Source: JBQTGK01 sp052400665
GTDB taxonomy: Bacteria; Bacteroidota; Bacteroidia; Bacteroidales; Marinifilaceae
NCBI GenBank assembly: GCA_052400665.1
Contig: JBQTGK010000006.1
DNA: 64,000 nucleotides
Direction: 5' to 3' (one strand)
Shown one piece after another: positions 34,113-42,782 of this stretch. The position numbers and the translations under genes were made by a program. Below the pieces are notes generated by a model. It saw nothing but the letters and a program-made list of their open reading frames with translations. It was not told where the DNA came from and did no database searches. Position 1 is the first letter of the stretch, and each line of letters starts with the position of its first letter.

Positions 34113-34973
34113 TTATGCTCTTATTTCTTCAAAGCCAAGTCCGTATACTCCCATTACCGATGCCATTGAAATAAATGCTTCCGGATCGATTTCTTTTATT
34201 ACTTTAAATATGTGCTGAGTTTCGTGTTTTCGTACTACAATCATTAGCATTTTGGTTTCTTTTCGTGTGTACCAACCTGTACTGTGAAGCATAGAAATGC
34301 CTCGTCCGGTTTCTTCGCTAACTCTTGCAGCAATATCTTCGTATTTTCGGGATATAATAAATACCTGTGCCGACTGTTTTGATCCTGAAATCATCATATC
34401 AATAGAGTAGGAGGCAATTGACATTACTACATATCCGTAAACAATTGTAGGAACATCCTCAAATACAATATAGGAGGAAGCGATAATAAATATATCGAGA
34501 TATAAAATAATTCGTCCCGGGCTAATGTTTCTGTATTTATTAATAATCATTGCAATGATATCGGTTCCACCAGAACTTCCTCCTTGCGAAATGGTTAAGC
34601 CAACACCAATACCACCTAAAGCACCACCTATTATTGCAGCCATAAATTTATCGTCGACTAAAGGTGCTGTAATAAATTTTTGGAAGGTTGAGAGCAGAAC
34701 TGAACCTACAAGAATTGCAAATATTGTTTTAAGACCAAATTTGCTCCCTAAAATTTTTAATGCAATAATTATCAGAAATACATTAATTACAAAAAACGAA
34801 TAACCTACTGGTATAGATTTTTCGGTGGCATAATATATTAAGGTACCAATACCACTAACTCCGCCTCCAATAATTCCTGAAGGAATTAAGAATGCTGTCC
34901 AGCCGAAACTATAAATGGCCAGACCAATTGCAATAATCAGAAAGGATCTGATTTCAGAATAATTTATTTTCAC
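34113..34973 (-). CDS. YitT-family membrane protein (first of tandem pair)
   Basis: A 286-residue paralogue of the downstream gene: membrane helices, the motif SQGGSSGGTDIIAMIINKY near residue 130 and a C-terminal DUF2179 domain (GISMLHSTGWYTRKETKMLM). Both end in MGVYGxGF(E/D)xI(R/K). The pair arose by an old duplication, and the two may form a heteromeric complex; this is inference from adjacency. A terminator for leuS lies just upstream. Confidence 0.88.
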   Translation of the reverse strand: MKINYSEIRSFLIIAIGLAIYSFGWTAFLIPSGIIGGGVSGIGTLIYYATEKSIPVGYSFFVINVFLIIIALKILGSKFGLKTIFAILVGSVLLSTFQKFITAPLVDDKFMAAIIGGALGGIGVGLTISQGGSSGGTDIIAMIINKYRNISPGRIILYLDIFIIASSYIVFEDVPTIVYGYVVMSIASYSIDMMISGSKQSAQVFIISRKYEDIAARVSEETGRGISMLHSTGWYTRKETKMLMIVVRKHETQHIFKVIKEIDPEAFISMASVMGVYGLGFEEIRA

Positions 34974-34982
34974 TTTCTTATA

Positions 34983-35037
34983 ATGTAAAAAAAAGAGCTT
35001 TAACCATCATTTTTGTAGTTAATGAAGTTAAAGCTCT
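34983..35037 (-). terminator. Terminator after leuS
   Basis: An 11-bp perfect stem (34994-35004 with 35027-35037) with an A run at 34987-34994, read as T on the minus strand. Confidence 0.8.
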
Positions 35038-35060
35038 CGAGTTTTATTTTAACTTATTTT

Positions 35061-37820
35061 TCAGACTACGATGTTGATAATTTTTTTCGGAACAATGATG
35101 ATTTTTTTAGGCGTTTTATCGGCGATCCATTTTTTAGCCTGTTCACATTTTAAAACTTCCTGTTCAATTTCATCCTTACTTAAACTAAGCGATAATTCTA
35201 ATTTAAATCTCATTTTACCATTAAATGATACAGGATAAGAATGAGTATTTTCGGCAACATAGCTTTCGTTAAAAACAGGGAAACTAGCTTTGGTTATGCT
35301 GTTTTTGTTTCCACATTTTGCCCAAAGTTCTTCACTAATATGAGGAGCAAAAGGAGCAAGTAAGATTAAAAGATCCTGTAAAACAGATTTGTTATTACAT
35401 TTTAAAGTGCTTAGCTCGTTTACACAAATCATAAAGGCAGAAATTGATGTGTTGAATGAAAAACGCTCAATATCATCTTGAATTTTCTTGATGGTTTTGT
35501 GAAGAACTTTTAATTCTTCTTTACTTCCATTGCCTTCAGAAACTTCGAAAGTTTCGCCATTGTGGAACAATCTCCAAAGTTTCTTTAAGAATTTATGAAC
35601 TCCATCAATTCCATTGGTATCCCAAGGTTTATGAGCTTCCAATGGTCCAAGAAACATTTCGTACAAACGAAGAGTGTCTGCTCCATATTCCTCAACAATA
35701 ACATCGGGATTTACGACATTAAACATCGATTTAGACATTTTCTCGACAGCCCATCCACAGTGATATTTTCCATCTTCGAGAACAAACTCAGCATTTTTAA
35801 ACTCAGGTCTCCAGGCTTTGAATGCTTCTGTATCTAAAATATCATTTTTAACAATATTTACATCAACGTGAATTGCTGTGGTATCGTGTTCTTTTCTTAA
35901 CCCGTAAGAAACAAATTTGTTCGAATTTTTAACTCTGTATACAAAGTTCGAACGTCCCTGTATCATTCCCTGATTAATTAATTTTCTGAAAGGTTCATCC
36001 TTACATACTTCATTAATATCGAATAAGAATTTATTCCAGAAACGAGAATAAATTAAGTGACCTGTAGCATGTTCGGTTCCACCGATATACAAGTCAACAT
36101 CTTGCCAGTATTCATTAGCTTCTTTCGAAACCAAAGCATCATTGTTACGAGGATCCATATAGCGCAAATAATATGCTGATGATCCTGCAAAACCTGGCAT
36201 TGTGTTTAATTCTATCTGATGGCCTTCTTCTGTTTTCCAGTTTTTTGCACGTCCCAAAGGTGGCTTGCCACTTTCGGTTGGCAAATATTTATCAATTTCG
36301 GGTAATTCCAAAGGTAGTTGATCCATATCCATCATATATGGCATGTTTTCTTTGAAATAAACTGGGAATGGTTCCCCCCAATATCTTTGACGAGAAAAAA
36401 TTGCATCTCTCAATCTGTAGTTTATTTTTTTCTTACCTAAGCCACGAGCTTCAACTTCTTCGTTTGCTTTTACAATTGCATCTTTTACCTCTAATCCGTT
36501 TAAGAAATCGGAATTCATCGCTTGTCCGCTTTTAGCATCATAGGATTCTTCGGAAATATCGCCACCAGAAACTACCTGAATAATTGGCAATTCGAATTTT
36601 TTAGCGAATGCATAATCGCGGCTATCGTGAGCAGGAACTGCCATAATAGCACCGGTACCATATCCAGCTAGTACATAATCGCTTACCCAAATAGGAATTT
36701 CTTCGCCTGTAAAAGGATGAATTGCATAAGCGCCAGTGAATGCTCCACTTACGGTTTTAACATCGGCTAAACGTTCTCTTTCGGTTCTTTTTTTAGTTGC
36801 TTCGATATAAGCATCAATATCTGACTGACAATCAGGTGTTGTTAGTTCATTAACCAAATCGCTTTCCGGAGCAAGTACCATGAAGGTAACACCAAAAATG
36901 GTATCGGGACGTGTGGTAAAGATTTCCATTTTAATATCGGAATCTTTTACGTCGAAATTTACCTCAGCACCAACCGAACGGCCAATCCAGTTTTTTTGAA
37001 TCTCTTTTAAAGAATCTGTCCACTCTAAAGTTTCCATTCCTTCTAAAAGGCGTTTTGCATAAGCAGATACACGAAGAGACCACTGACGCATTTTCTTTTG
37101 CTCAACAGGGTGGCCACCACGCTCAGAATAACCATCTTTAACTTCATCATTTGCCAAAACGGTACCCAATTCAGGACACCAGTTTACTAGTGTGTCGGCC
37201 AGGTAAGCCAATCGGTAGTTCAAAAGAATTTCCTGCTGTTGTGTGTTTGATAAAGCTTTCCATTCTTCGGCAGTGAAAATGTCAGTCTCGGAGCAAGCTG
37301 CATTTACATTTGCATTTCCTTCGGTTTCAAATTTCTCTACTAATAATGAAATGGGCTGAGCTTTTTCAATATTGTTATCGTAATAGTGGTTAAACATTTG
37401 AATAAATGCCCACTGAGTCCATTTATAATAATCAGGGTTGCAGGTACGAACTTCACGATCCCAATCGAACGAGAATCCAATTTTGTCTAATTGTTCTCTG
37501 TATCGGGTAATGTTTTGTTCTGTTGTAATTGCAGGATGCTGTCCGGTTTGAATCGCGTATTGCTCTGCAGGCAAACCATAAGCATCGTATCCCATTGGGT
37601 GGAGTACATTAAACCCTTTGAGAGTTTTGTAACGAGAATAGATATCGGAAGCAATGTATCCGAGTGGGTGACCAACATGTAATCCCGCTCCTGATGGGTA
37701 TGGGAACATATCTAGCACATAAAATTTTGGTTTGTCTGCATCGACATCAACCTTATAGGTTTTATTGTCGTTCCAGTACTTTTGCCATTTTTGTTCTATT
37801 TCTTTAAATGTGTACTCCAT
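35061..37820 (-). CDS. leuS: Leucyl-tRNA synthetase
   Basis: Charges tRNA-Leu. The 919-residue protein is full length: HIGH motif as LHVGHPLGY (47-55), CP1 editing domain in the middle (TTRPDTIFGVTFMVLAPESD; the active-site region GYGTGAIMAVPAHDSRDY), KMSKS as EKMSKSMFN near residue 692, then the anticodon-binding helical domain and C-terminal domain. A TAATTTTG -7 element (plus-strand coordinates 37865-37872) lies 45 bp upstream. Confidence 0.98.
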   Translation of the reverse strand: MEYTFKEIEQKWQKYWNDNKTYKVDVDADKPKFYVLDMFPYPSGAGLHVGHPLGYIASDIYSRYKTLKGFNVLHPMGYDAYGLPAEQYAIQTGQHPAITTEQNITRYREQLDKIGFSFDWDREVRTCNPDYYKWTQWAFIQMFNHYYDNNIEKAQPISLLVEKFETEGNANVNAACSETDIFTAEEWKALSNTQQQEILLNYRLAYLADTLVNWCPELGTVLANDEVKDGYSERGGHPVEQKKMRQWSLRVSAYAKRLLEGMETLEWTDSLKEIQKNWIGRSVGAEVNFDVKDSDIKMEIFTTRPDTIFGVTFMVLAPESDLVNELTTPDCQSDIDAYIEATKKRTERERLADVKTVSGAFTGAYAIHPFTGEEIPIWVSDYVLAGYGTGAIMAVPAHDSRDYAFAKKFELPIIQVVSGGDISEESYDAKSGQAMNSDFLNGLEVKDAIVKANEEVEARGLGKKKINYRLRDAIFSRQRYWGEPFPVYFKENMPYMMDMDQLPLELPEIDKYLPTESGKPPLGRAKNWKTEEGHQIELNTMPGFAGSSAYYLRYMDPRNNDALVSKEANEYWQDVDLYIGGTEHATGHLIYSRFWNKFLFDINEVCKDEPFRKLINQGMIQGRSNFVYRVKNSNKFVSYGLRKEHDTTAIHVDVNIVKNDILDTEAFKAWRPEFKNAEFVLEDGKYHCGWAVEKMSKSMFNVVNPDVIVEEYGADTLRLYEMFLGPLEAHKPWDTNGIDGVHKFLKKLWRLFHNGETFEVSEGNGSKEELKVLHKTIKKIQDDIERFSFNTSISAFMICVNELSTLKCNNKSVLQDLLILLAPFAPHISEELWAKCGNKNSITKASFPVFNESYVAENTHSYPVSFNGKMRFKLELSLSLSKDEIEQEVLKCEQAKKWIADKTPKKIIIVPKKIINIVV

Positions 37821-37864
37821 TGTAATATTTTGATAAAATATGGTTATTCTATGTATTCAGATCG

Positions 37865-37872
37865 CAAAATTA
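37865..37872 (-). promoter_or_regulatory. Candidate -7 element of leuS
   Basis: On the minus strand it reads TAATTTTG, a match to TAnnTTTG. No good -33 element is seen. Confidence 0.4.
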
Positions 37873-38013
37873 GTAAAAGTTTAGAAAAAAAAGAGTGCTT
37901 TTTTTCCGAACTGAAATTATTATTAAAAATTGGTTAATAGTACATTAGATCTATTGTGGAAAAACAAATTAGGATTGTATCAAAATGTACTGATGCAGAA
38001 CAAAATAATTTTT

Positions 38014-38021
38014 TAAATTTG
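38014..38021 (+). promoter_or_regulatory. Candidate -7 element of tRNA-Arg
   Basis: TAAATTTG matches TAnnTTTG and lies 10 bp before the tRNA 5' end. Confidence 0.5.
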
Positions 38022-38031
38022 TGCTCACAAT

Positions 38032-38105
38032 GGCCCGTTAGTTCAGCTGAATAGAACGTCAGATTCCGGTTCTGAAGGTCACAGGTTTGAATCCTGTACG
38101 GGTCA
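38032..38105 (+). tRNA. tRNA-Arg, anticodon CCG
   Basis: A cloverleaf can be drawn by hand. The acceptor arm is GGCCCGT with ACGGGTC. The D arm is GTTC/GAAC. The anticodon stem TCAGA/TCTGA has loop TTCCGGT, giving anticodon CCG for codon CGG. The T arm is ACAGG/CCTGT with loop TTTGAAT. CCA is not encoded. A terminator follows at 38110. Confidence 0.93.
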
Positions 38106-38109
38106 CAAA

Positions 38110-38141
38110 AAAGCCTGAAGTTAGATACTTCAGGCTTTTTT
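38110..38141. terminator. Terminator after tRNA-Arg
   Basis: A 12-bp perfect stem (38110-38121 with 38127-38138) with T run on the plus strand and A run on the left, so it may also serve the converging MFS gene. Confidence 0.88.
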
Positions 38142-38157
38142 ATGAACTTCTTTACGT

Positions 38158-39426
38158 TTATTTCGAGTCTGTTTGGAATGTTTCTCTTAACAAGATTGCA
38201 CAAAGAATAGATGCGACAAATGCAATTGGCATTAGCCAAATTGCTGTTTGAAATGCTTTTTGCATTTGTATTGCGCTTGCGGAAGAATCTCCACCAAACA
38301 TGGCAACCAATTGCCCAAATAAAGGTTGGCCAATAGCTCCAATTCCCATTAAAATTACAGATGATAATCCATTTGCGGTTCCAAGAATTTTGTCTTCGTT
38401 TGACTCTGCAATTACTGGATATCCTATGCTTTGTGCTGCTGTAATAATTCCTAAAAATAGGAACAAAACATAGAAGAAACCAGAACTGGTTGATGGAGGA
38501 AAAATAATTAAAAGTATAATTACCAAAGACAATACCGCACCGCCTATCATTGCTTTTTTACGGGATCTAATTTTATCTGATATCCAACCGCAGATTGGTG
38601 ATCCTATCATGGTCCCAATAAAAATCATTCCAATTATTCCTGTAAAAGTAGCTTCTGAGAATTCGGGGTTTACAATTTTTAGATAGGTAGTTCCCCATAC
38701 TGCTCCTAGCAATAAAACAGATAAATTTAGAAGTCCAATGAATAGTCCTGCTAACCAGTTTTGTTTGTTTTTCGCAGCTAATTTTAATCCTTCTATTAGC
38801 CCAGTATCATTAGTAATTTCTTCTGAAGTATCCTCTTTCGAAGGAAAATCTTGTATAAAAATTATAGCTAATATTAAAATTATAACTCCTAAACCTGCAT
38901 TTAAAAGCATTGTGCTTTGTCCTCCGAAAGCAGTTAAGCAAGCAAGCATTGGAGCACCAGATACCCAACCGCCAAATACACCAAAAGTGACCAAAAGACC
39001 TGCCACCAAAGCTAGTTGTTTAGATGGATACCAACGAGGAGCTAATCTGAAAGGGGCCATAAAGGCTACACAATGAGCTATTCCCATGATAAATCTTAAA
39101 ATCATGGCAACATAAAGATTTGTTGTGAAGCTAAGGCTAAGAACACATAGCACCACAACAGCAATCATTCCAACAACAATTTTCTTAACGGATATTTTAT
39201 CGAGTACTACTCCTATTGGAAGAAGTAGAAGAACTGTTCCATATAGATATGTTCCGGCAAAGTTTCCAAATTCAGCGGTTGAATTTAGATTTAGTATTTG
39301 CATAAAAAATTCTTTCATAGCCTCAGTGCTGAATAGAGTCATTTGAATAAAGCTGTAAAAGAAAAATGCGCCGGTTGTAAAAACAACCAGGGCTGATTTT
39401 TTGGGGTTTGTAGTTGAGGTATTCAT
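38158..39426 (-). CDS. MFS-family transporter
   Basis: A 422-residue inner-membrane permease with about 12 helices. The loop 2-3 region reads GVVLDKISVKK and the loop 8-9 region GWISDKIRSRKKAMIGG, both major facilitator signatures. The ATG at 39426 is used; a longer frame to 39513 would overlap the sulfatase gene. It ends the run of minus-strand genes of the sulfatase/GH127 locus. Import of a monosaccharide released by these enzymes is likely but not provable from sequence. Confidence 0.85.
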   Translation of the reverse strand: MNTSTTNPKKSALVVFTTGAFFFYSFIQMTLFSTEAMKEFFMQILNLNSTAEFGNFAGTYLYGTVLLLLPIGVVLDKISVKKIVVGMIAVVVLCVLSLSFTTNLYVAMILRFIMGIAHCVAFMAPFRLAPRWYPSKQLALVAGLLVTFGVFGGWVSGAPMLACLTAFGGQSTMLLNAGLGVIILILAIIFIQDFPSKEDTSEEITNDTGLIEGLKLAAKNKQNWLAGLFIGLLNLSVLLLGAVWGTTYLKIVNPEFSEATFTGIIGMIFIGTMIGSPICGWISDKIRSRKKAMIGGAVLSLVIILLIIFPPSTSSGFFYVLFLFLGIITAAQSIGYPVIAESNEDKILGTANGLSSVILMGIGAIGQPLFGQLVAMFGGDSSASAIQMQKAFQTAIWLMPIAFVASILCAILLRETFQTDSK

Positions 39427-39484
39427 AATTAAAAAGGAAGTTGTGTTAGTATTTTTAAATATAAAAAACCGATTAAGCTTTGTT

Positions 39485-41128
39485 TTAGTTTGCCAAATTA
39501 CCTTTCCAACCACTGTTGAATTGAACTAAAAGTTCTTTTACCAATTCTGGTTTTTCATCGGCAATATTCACTGTTTCTTCAGGATCATTAACATGATCGT
39601 ACAACTCAACAAACACAGGTTCCGATTTAGGATTCGTATAATCTTTCCAAACAATTAATCGATAATGATTGGTTCTCATACCATAACCCATCAAATTATT
39701 CTCAAATAAATCGCGATTCCATTTGTCCTTTTGTTGCGCAATAATTTTACCCTCAACATCTTTTATAAGTGGACCAAAATACGTTTCGCGCATTCCTGGT
39801 GAAAGTGGGTTTGCAGCCCATTCTCTTAATGCCGGAGTTGGAAACTGACTAAAAACTGCAGACTTCCATTCTTTCTCAGGATTTGTTAATAAAGGAACAA
39901 AACTTTGTCCTTCCAAATGAGCAGGTTTTTCTATTCCAGCCAATTCACAAAGAGTTGGATACATATCAACTAATTCAACCAATGCCTTTGTAGTTACACC
40001 TCTATTTTCATTTGGCATATCAGGTGTCCATATCATTAAAGGAACACGAGTAGAAATTTCGTAATTGGTTGCCTTTCCCCAAATACCCATATCTCCAAGG
40101 TGCCAACCATGATCACCCCAAAGAATAATAATGGTATTATCACGCACACCAGCATCATCCAATGCTTTTATCATTTTCCCAATTTGAGCATCGGCATAAC
40201 TCACACAAGCCAAATAACCATGCTTTAATGTTCTCGCCAAAGAGTCATTAATAGAACCATACTTAGGAATACTGGCTCTTGCTCTAAGTTCAAAAGAAGG
40301 ATGCAATCCCATTGCAGCACCATTGATAGGAGCCACATCATTTTCTGCCAATGGAATATCTTCACGATTATATAGATCCCAGTATTTTTTAGGCGCAATA
40401 AAACTCAGGTGAGGCTTTTTAAGACCTAATCCTAAAAAGAAAGGCTTATCTGGATTTTTCGCCAACATATCTTTTAATGTTGCAATGGCAGAAATTGTAT
40501 TGTAACCATCTTCATAGCTTACATCAGACACATCTGCACATTCGTAAGCAGGACCCTGAACTAAACCATTTTTAGGCGCATCAGGACCATATTTTGCAAT
40601 CATTACGCCACGTTGCTTTTTATAGAATTCCTGATTTGCTTTTAATGCATAACCGCCTTTAGTTGGTGTACGTTCAACCTTAGGTTTTACAGGCAATCTG
40701 CTCCACGAAAATTTTGGATCGTTATACTTACCATGAAATATTTTTCCCGAACAAACTGTTTCGTAACCAAACTTTTTAAATTGTTGAGGTAAAGTTACGA
40801 TGTCAGGATTAACATCACGAAAATCAGTATAATTCTCAATTACACCAATCGTTTCTGGACGAGCACCCGTCATTAAACTTGCTCGTGAAGGACTACAAAT
40901 AGCCTGTTGACAATATGCATTATCAAACAACAATCCGTCACCAGCCAAAGCATCTAAATTTGGTGTTACGGCAATCTTAGAACCATAACATCCCAATTCT
41001 GGTCGTAAATCATCTACGGCAAGAAAAAGAATATTTGGTTTTTTCTTAAGTGCTTTTTTTTGCTTCAAACCCGAATTACAACTGAATGTTATCAAGGAAA
41101 TTAGAATAAGTGGTATTAAATTTTTCAT
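39485..41128 (-). CDS. Type I sulfatase, iduronate-2-sulfatase-like lipoprotein
   Basis: Hydrolyses a sulfate ester from a glycan, probably at the outer membrane or in the periplasm. The 547-residue protein has a lipobox at Cys17. The active-site motif CSPSR (Cys78, converted to formylglycine by a separate maturase) follows a metal-binding VDDLRPELGCYG (38-49). Further metal residues are in ILWGDHGWHLGDMG. It is close to the protein at 62003, with shared motifs throughout, so the two are paralogues. No maturase is in the window. The MFS gene follows 58 bp downstream. Confidence 0.92.
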   Translation of the reverse strand: MKNLIPLILISLITFSCNSGLKQKKALKKKPNILFLAVDDLRPELGCYGSKIAVTPNLDALAGDGLLFDNAYCQQAICSPSRASLMTGARPETIGVIENYTDFRDVNPDIVTLPQQFKKFGYETVCSGKIFHGKYNDPKFSWSRLPVKPKVERTPTKGGYALKANQEFYKKQRGVMIAKYGPDAPKNGLVQGPAYECADVSDVSYEDGYNTISAIATLKDMLAKNPDKPFFLGLGLKKPHLSFIAPKKYWDLYNREDIPLAENDVAPINGAAMGLHPSFELRARASIPKYGSINDSLARTLKHGYLACVSYADAQIGKMIKALDDAGVRDNTIIILWGDHGWHLGDMGIWGKATNYEISTRVPLMIWTPDMPNENRGVTTKALVELVDMYPTLCELAGIEKPAHLEGQSFVPLLTNPEKEWKSAVFSQFPTPALREWAANPLSPGMRETYFGPLIKDVEGKIIAQQKDKWNRDLFENNLMGYGMRTNHYRLIVWKDYTNPKSEPVFVELYDHVNDPEETVNIADEKPELVKELLVQFNSGWKGNLAN

Positions 41129-41460
41129 TTGTTTGTTTTTTTATTTTTCATTTGTAAGATGCTATCCTGTCTGACGAACAGATAACTCCAACGAAAAGAT
41201 TAATCAGTTTCGTAGATTAATAAATGCTTGTTTTTTTTATGTTCGTTTCATATATTTCTATTTTACTTCTAGTTCTAATATTTGTAGAATCACAGCATAC
41301 TAATTTAATAGAGAATTTTCTATGTAAGTTCCTATTATTTATCTGGCTATGGTCTATTTTTACCCCGTATTATTCAGAAATAAGTTAGGATTCACTTATA
41401 GTTTCGAAGATATTTTTCATTCATTTGTTAAACTGCATTTAGTCTTTACGACTATTTAGA
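41129..41460. other. Upstream region of sulfatase gene
   Basis: AT-rich and without a gene. It should hold the promoter of the sulfatase gene at 41128. No specific element is recognised. Confidence 0.4.
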
Positions 41461-42561
41461 TTATTCTAAAACCATTTCAAAAAATGAAAGTGTATATGGC
41501 TTGCCATGCGACTTATTAACCATACCAGACTCTGTCATTAAATCGAAATTAGAAACGAGTAGCTTATTTTCAAAAATCACAACATCGACAGGCTGATCCA
41601 ATTCGCCATTTGCGCCATTATTGTCGGGGTATTGTGCCATAATTGATGCCTTTCTATCTACATCTATTTTCCAAATCTGGTTTTGCGAAAAACCGGCAAC
41701 ATACAAATTCCCCATTTCATCCACAGTCATACCATCTATTCCTGTAGAATCAGGCAAACAAGCATACACTGCATTATCAATCACCTTGCCTGTTGTATCT
41801 AAATTCAATTTAAAAATAGTGGCATCGCCAAAGTCAGCAACAAACAACTGTCCACTATTATCAAAAGCTAAACCGTCCAATCCAAACTGCTTTCTTGGAT
41901 TTTGAGTTTGATTTGTAAATATCAGATTCGCATCGGTACTGTCATTCCGAACTTCAATATTTCTGTCGGACACCAAAAAGCGATAAACACCACTGGTATT
42001 TTTTACGGTTTTAAACATAGGCAGCTTTGGAGTCGTAACATAAATTGCTCCATCGTAATATTTTAAACCGTTAGGTCCATTAATTCCCGACGCAATAATT
42101 TCAGTTGACATCAATTTACCTTCACTAAAAACCATCCGAAGAACTCGCCCATTATTTGCCCCCTGGTTTGCGCAAACAAACAGCGAACCATCGGGAGCAT
42201 AATCGATTCCCATTGGATTTGAAAAGGTTCCAGGCTTTACTCCTTCAACATGGGCAAGCTTTGAAACCACACCATTTTTTGTTATTCGCACCAACACTCC
42301 CGGTTTTGTTTTTTCGGCATAATTTGGACATGATAAGGTCAAGCTACCATCAGGTGCAAGTGCAAAAGCATCGGGAGTAGGACAATAATCGGGTAATTCA
42401 ACAAAGAGTTTCGCAGTATTCAAGTTTCTATTCTCTTCAGAACAGCTGAATAAACTTATCATGAAAAAAAACACGACCGTTAGAAACACAAGTATTGAAA
42501 TCGAATTACTTTTAAATTTATACATTCTGTCTATCATTTTTGATTTGTATTTTTTATCCAT
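41461..42561 (-). CDS. SMP-30/NHL-type six-bladed propeller lipoprotein
   Basis: A 366-residue exported protein. A signal/anchor segment (about 20-38) ends in a lipobox (MISLFSC). The rest has repeated propeller blades (DAFALAPDGSLTL; MGIDYAPDGSLFV; NGLKYYDGAIYV; DGLAFDNSGQLFVADFGD; DGMTVDEMGNLYVAGF) as in gluconolactonase/SMP-30 proteins. Several Met/Asp codons near the start make the exact start uncertain (42561 or 42534). SMP-30-like lactonases accompany sulfatases and GH127 enzymes in carrageenan loci; a sugar-lactonase role is inference. Confidence 0.8.
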   Translation of the reverse strand: MDKKYKSKMIDRMYKFKSNSISILVFLTVVFFFMISLFSCSEENRNLNTAKLFVELPDYCPTPDAFALAPDGSLTLSCPNYAEKTKPGVLVRITKNGVVSKLAHVEGVKPGTFSNPMGIDYAPDGSLFVCANQGANNGRVLRMVFSEGKLMSTEIIASGINGPNGLKYYDGAIYVTTPKLPMFKTVKNTSGVYRFLVSDRNIEVRNDSTDANLIFTNQTQNPRKQFGLDGLAFDNSGQLFVADFGDATIFKLNLDTTGKVIDNAVYACLPDSTGIDGMTVDEMGNLYVAGFSQNQIWKIDVDRKASIMAQYPDNNGANGELDQPVDVVIFENKLLVSNFDLMTESGMVNKSHGKPYTLSFFEMVLE

Positions 42562-42636
42562 ACCCTGATGTATCCTATTCCAAAATCAACCCGAAAATCT
42601 TTAAGATTGGAGACAGCGCCACATGGAATAAACATG

Positions 42637-42675
42637 AAATGCTTATTGTCAAGTTTAAAATGACAATAAGCATTT
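42637..42675. terminator. Long perfect inverted repeat downstream of GH127 gene
   Basis: A 15-bp perfect stem (42637-42651 with 42661-42675) around a 9-nt loop. It lies after the GH127 gene that ends at 42783. The T run is short (TTTT), but the stem is strong enough to end or stabilise the transcript. Confidence 0.6.
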
Positions 42676-42782
42676 TGGATTTAGATAGCTGCAAAAACTA
42701 TTAATAAACAATAAAAACAGTTTACTCTTTTATTCATTTCCAACAAATGGTAAATGTATAAAAGCTATTTTTTCATAACTGT

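Noticed and set aside
38158..39513. Longer MFS protein starting at 39513
   Set aside because: The extra 29 residues are not hydrophobic transporter sequence and would overlap the sulfatase end. The ATG at 39426 gives a normal start.
41461..42561. Secreted sulfatase maturase or polysaccharide lyase
   Set aside because: The repeated DG-x-L/F-V blades are those of a propeller; there is no radical-SAM Cys motif and no lyase signature.
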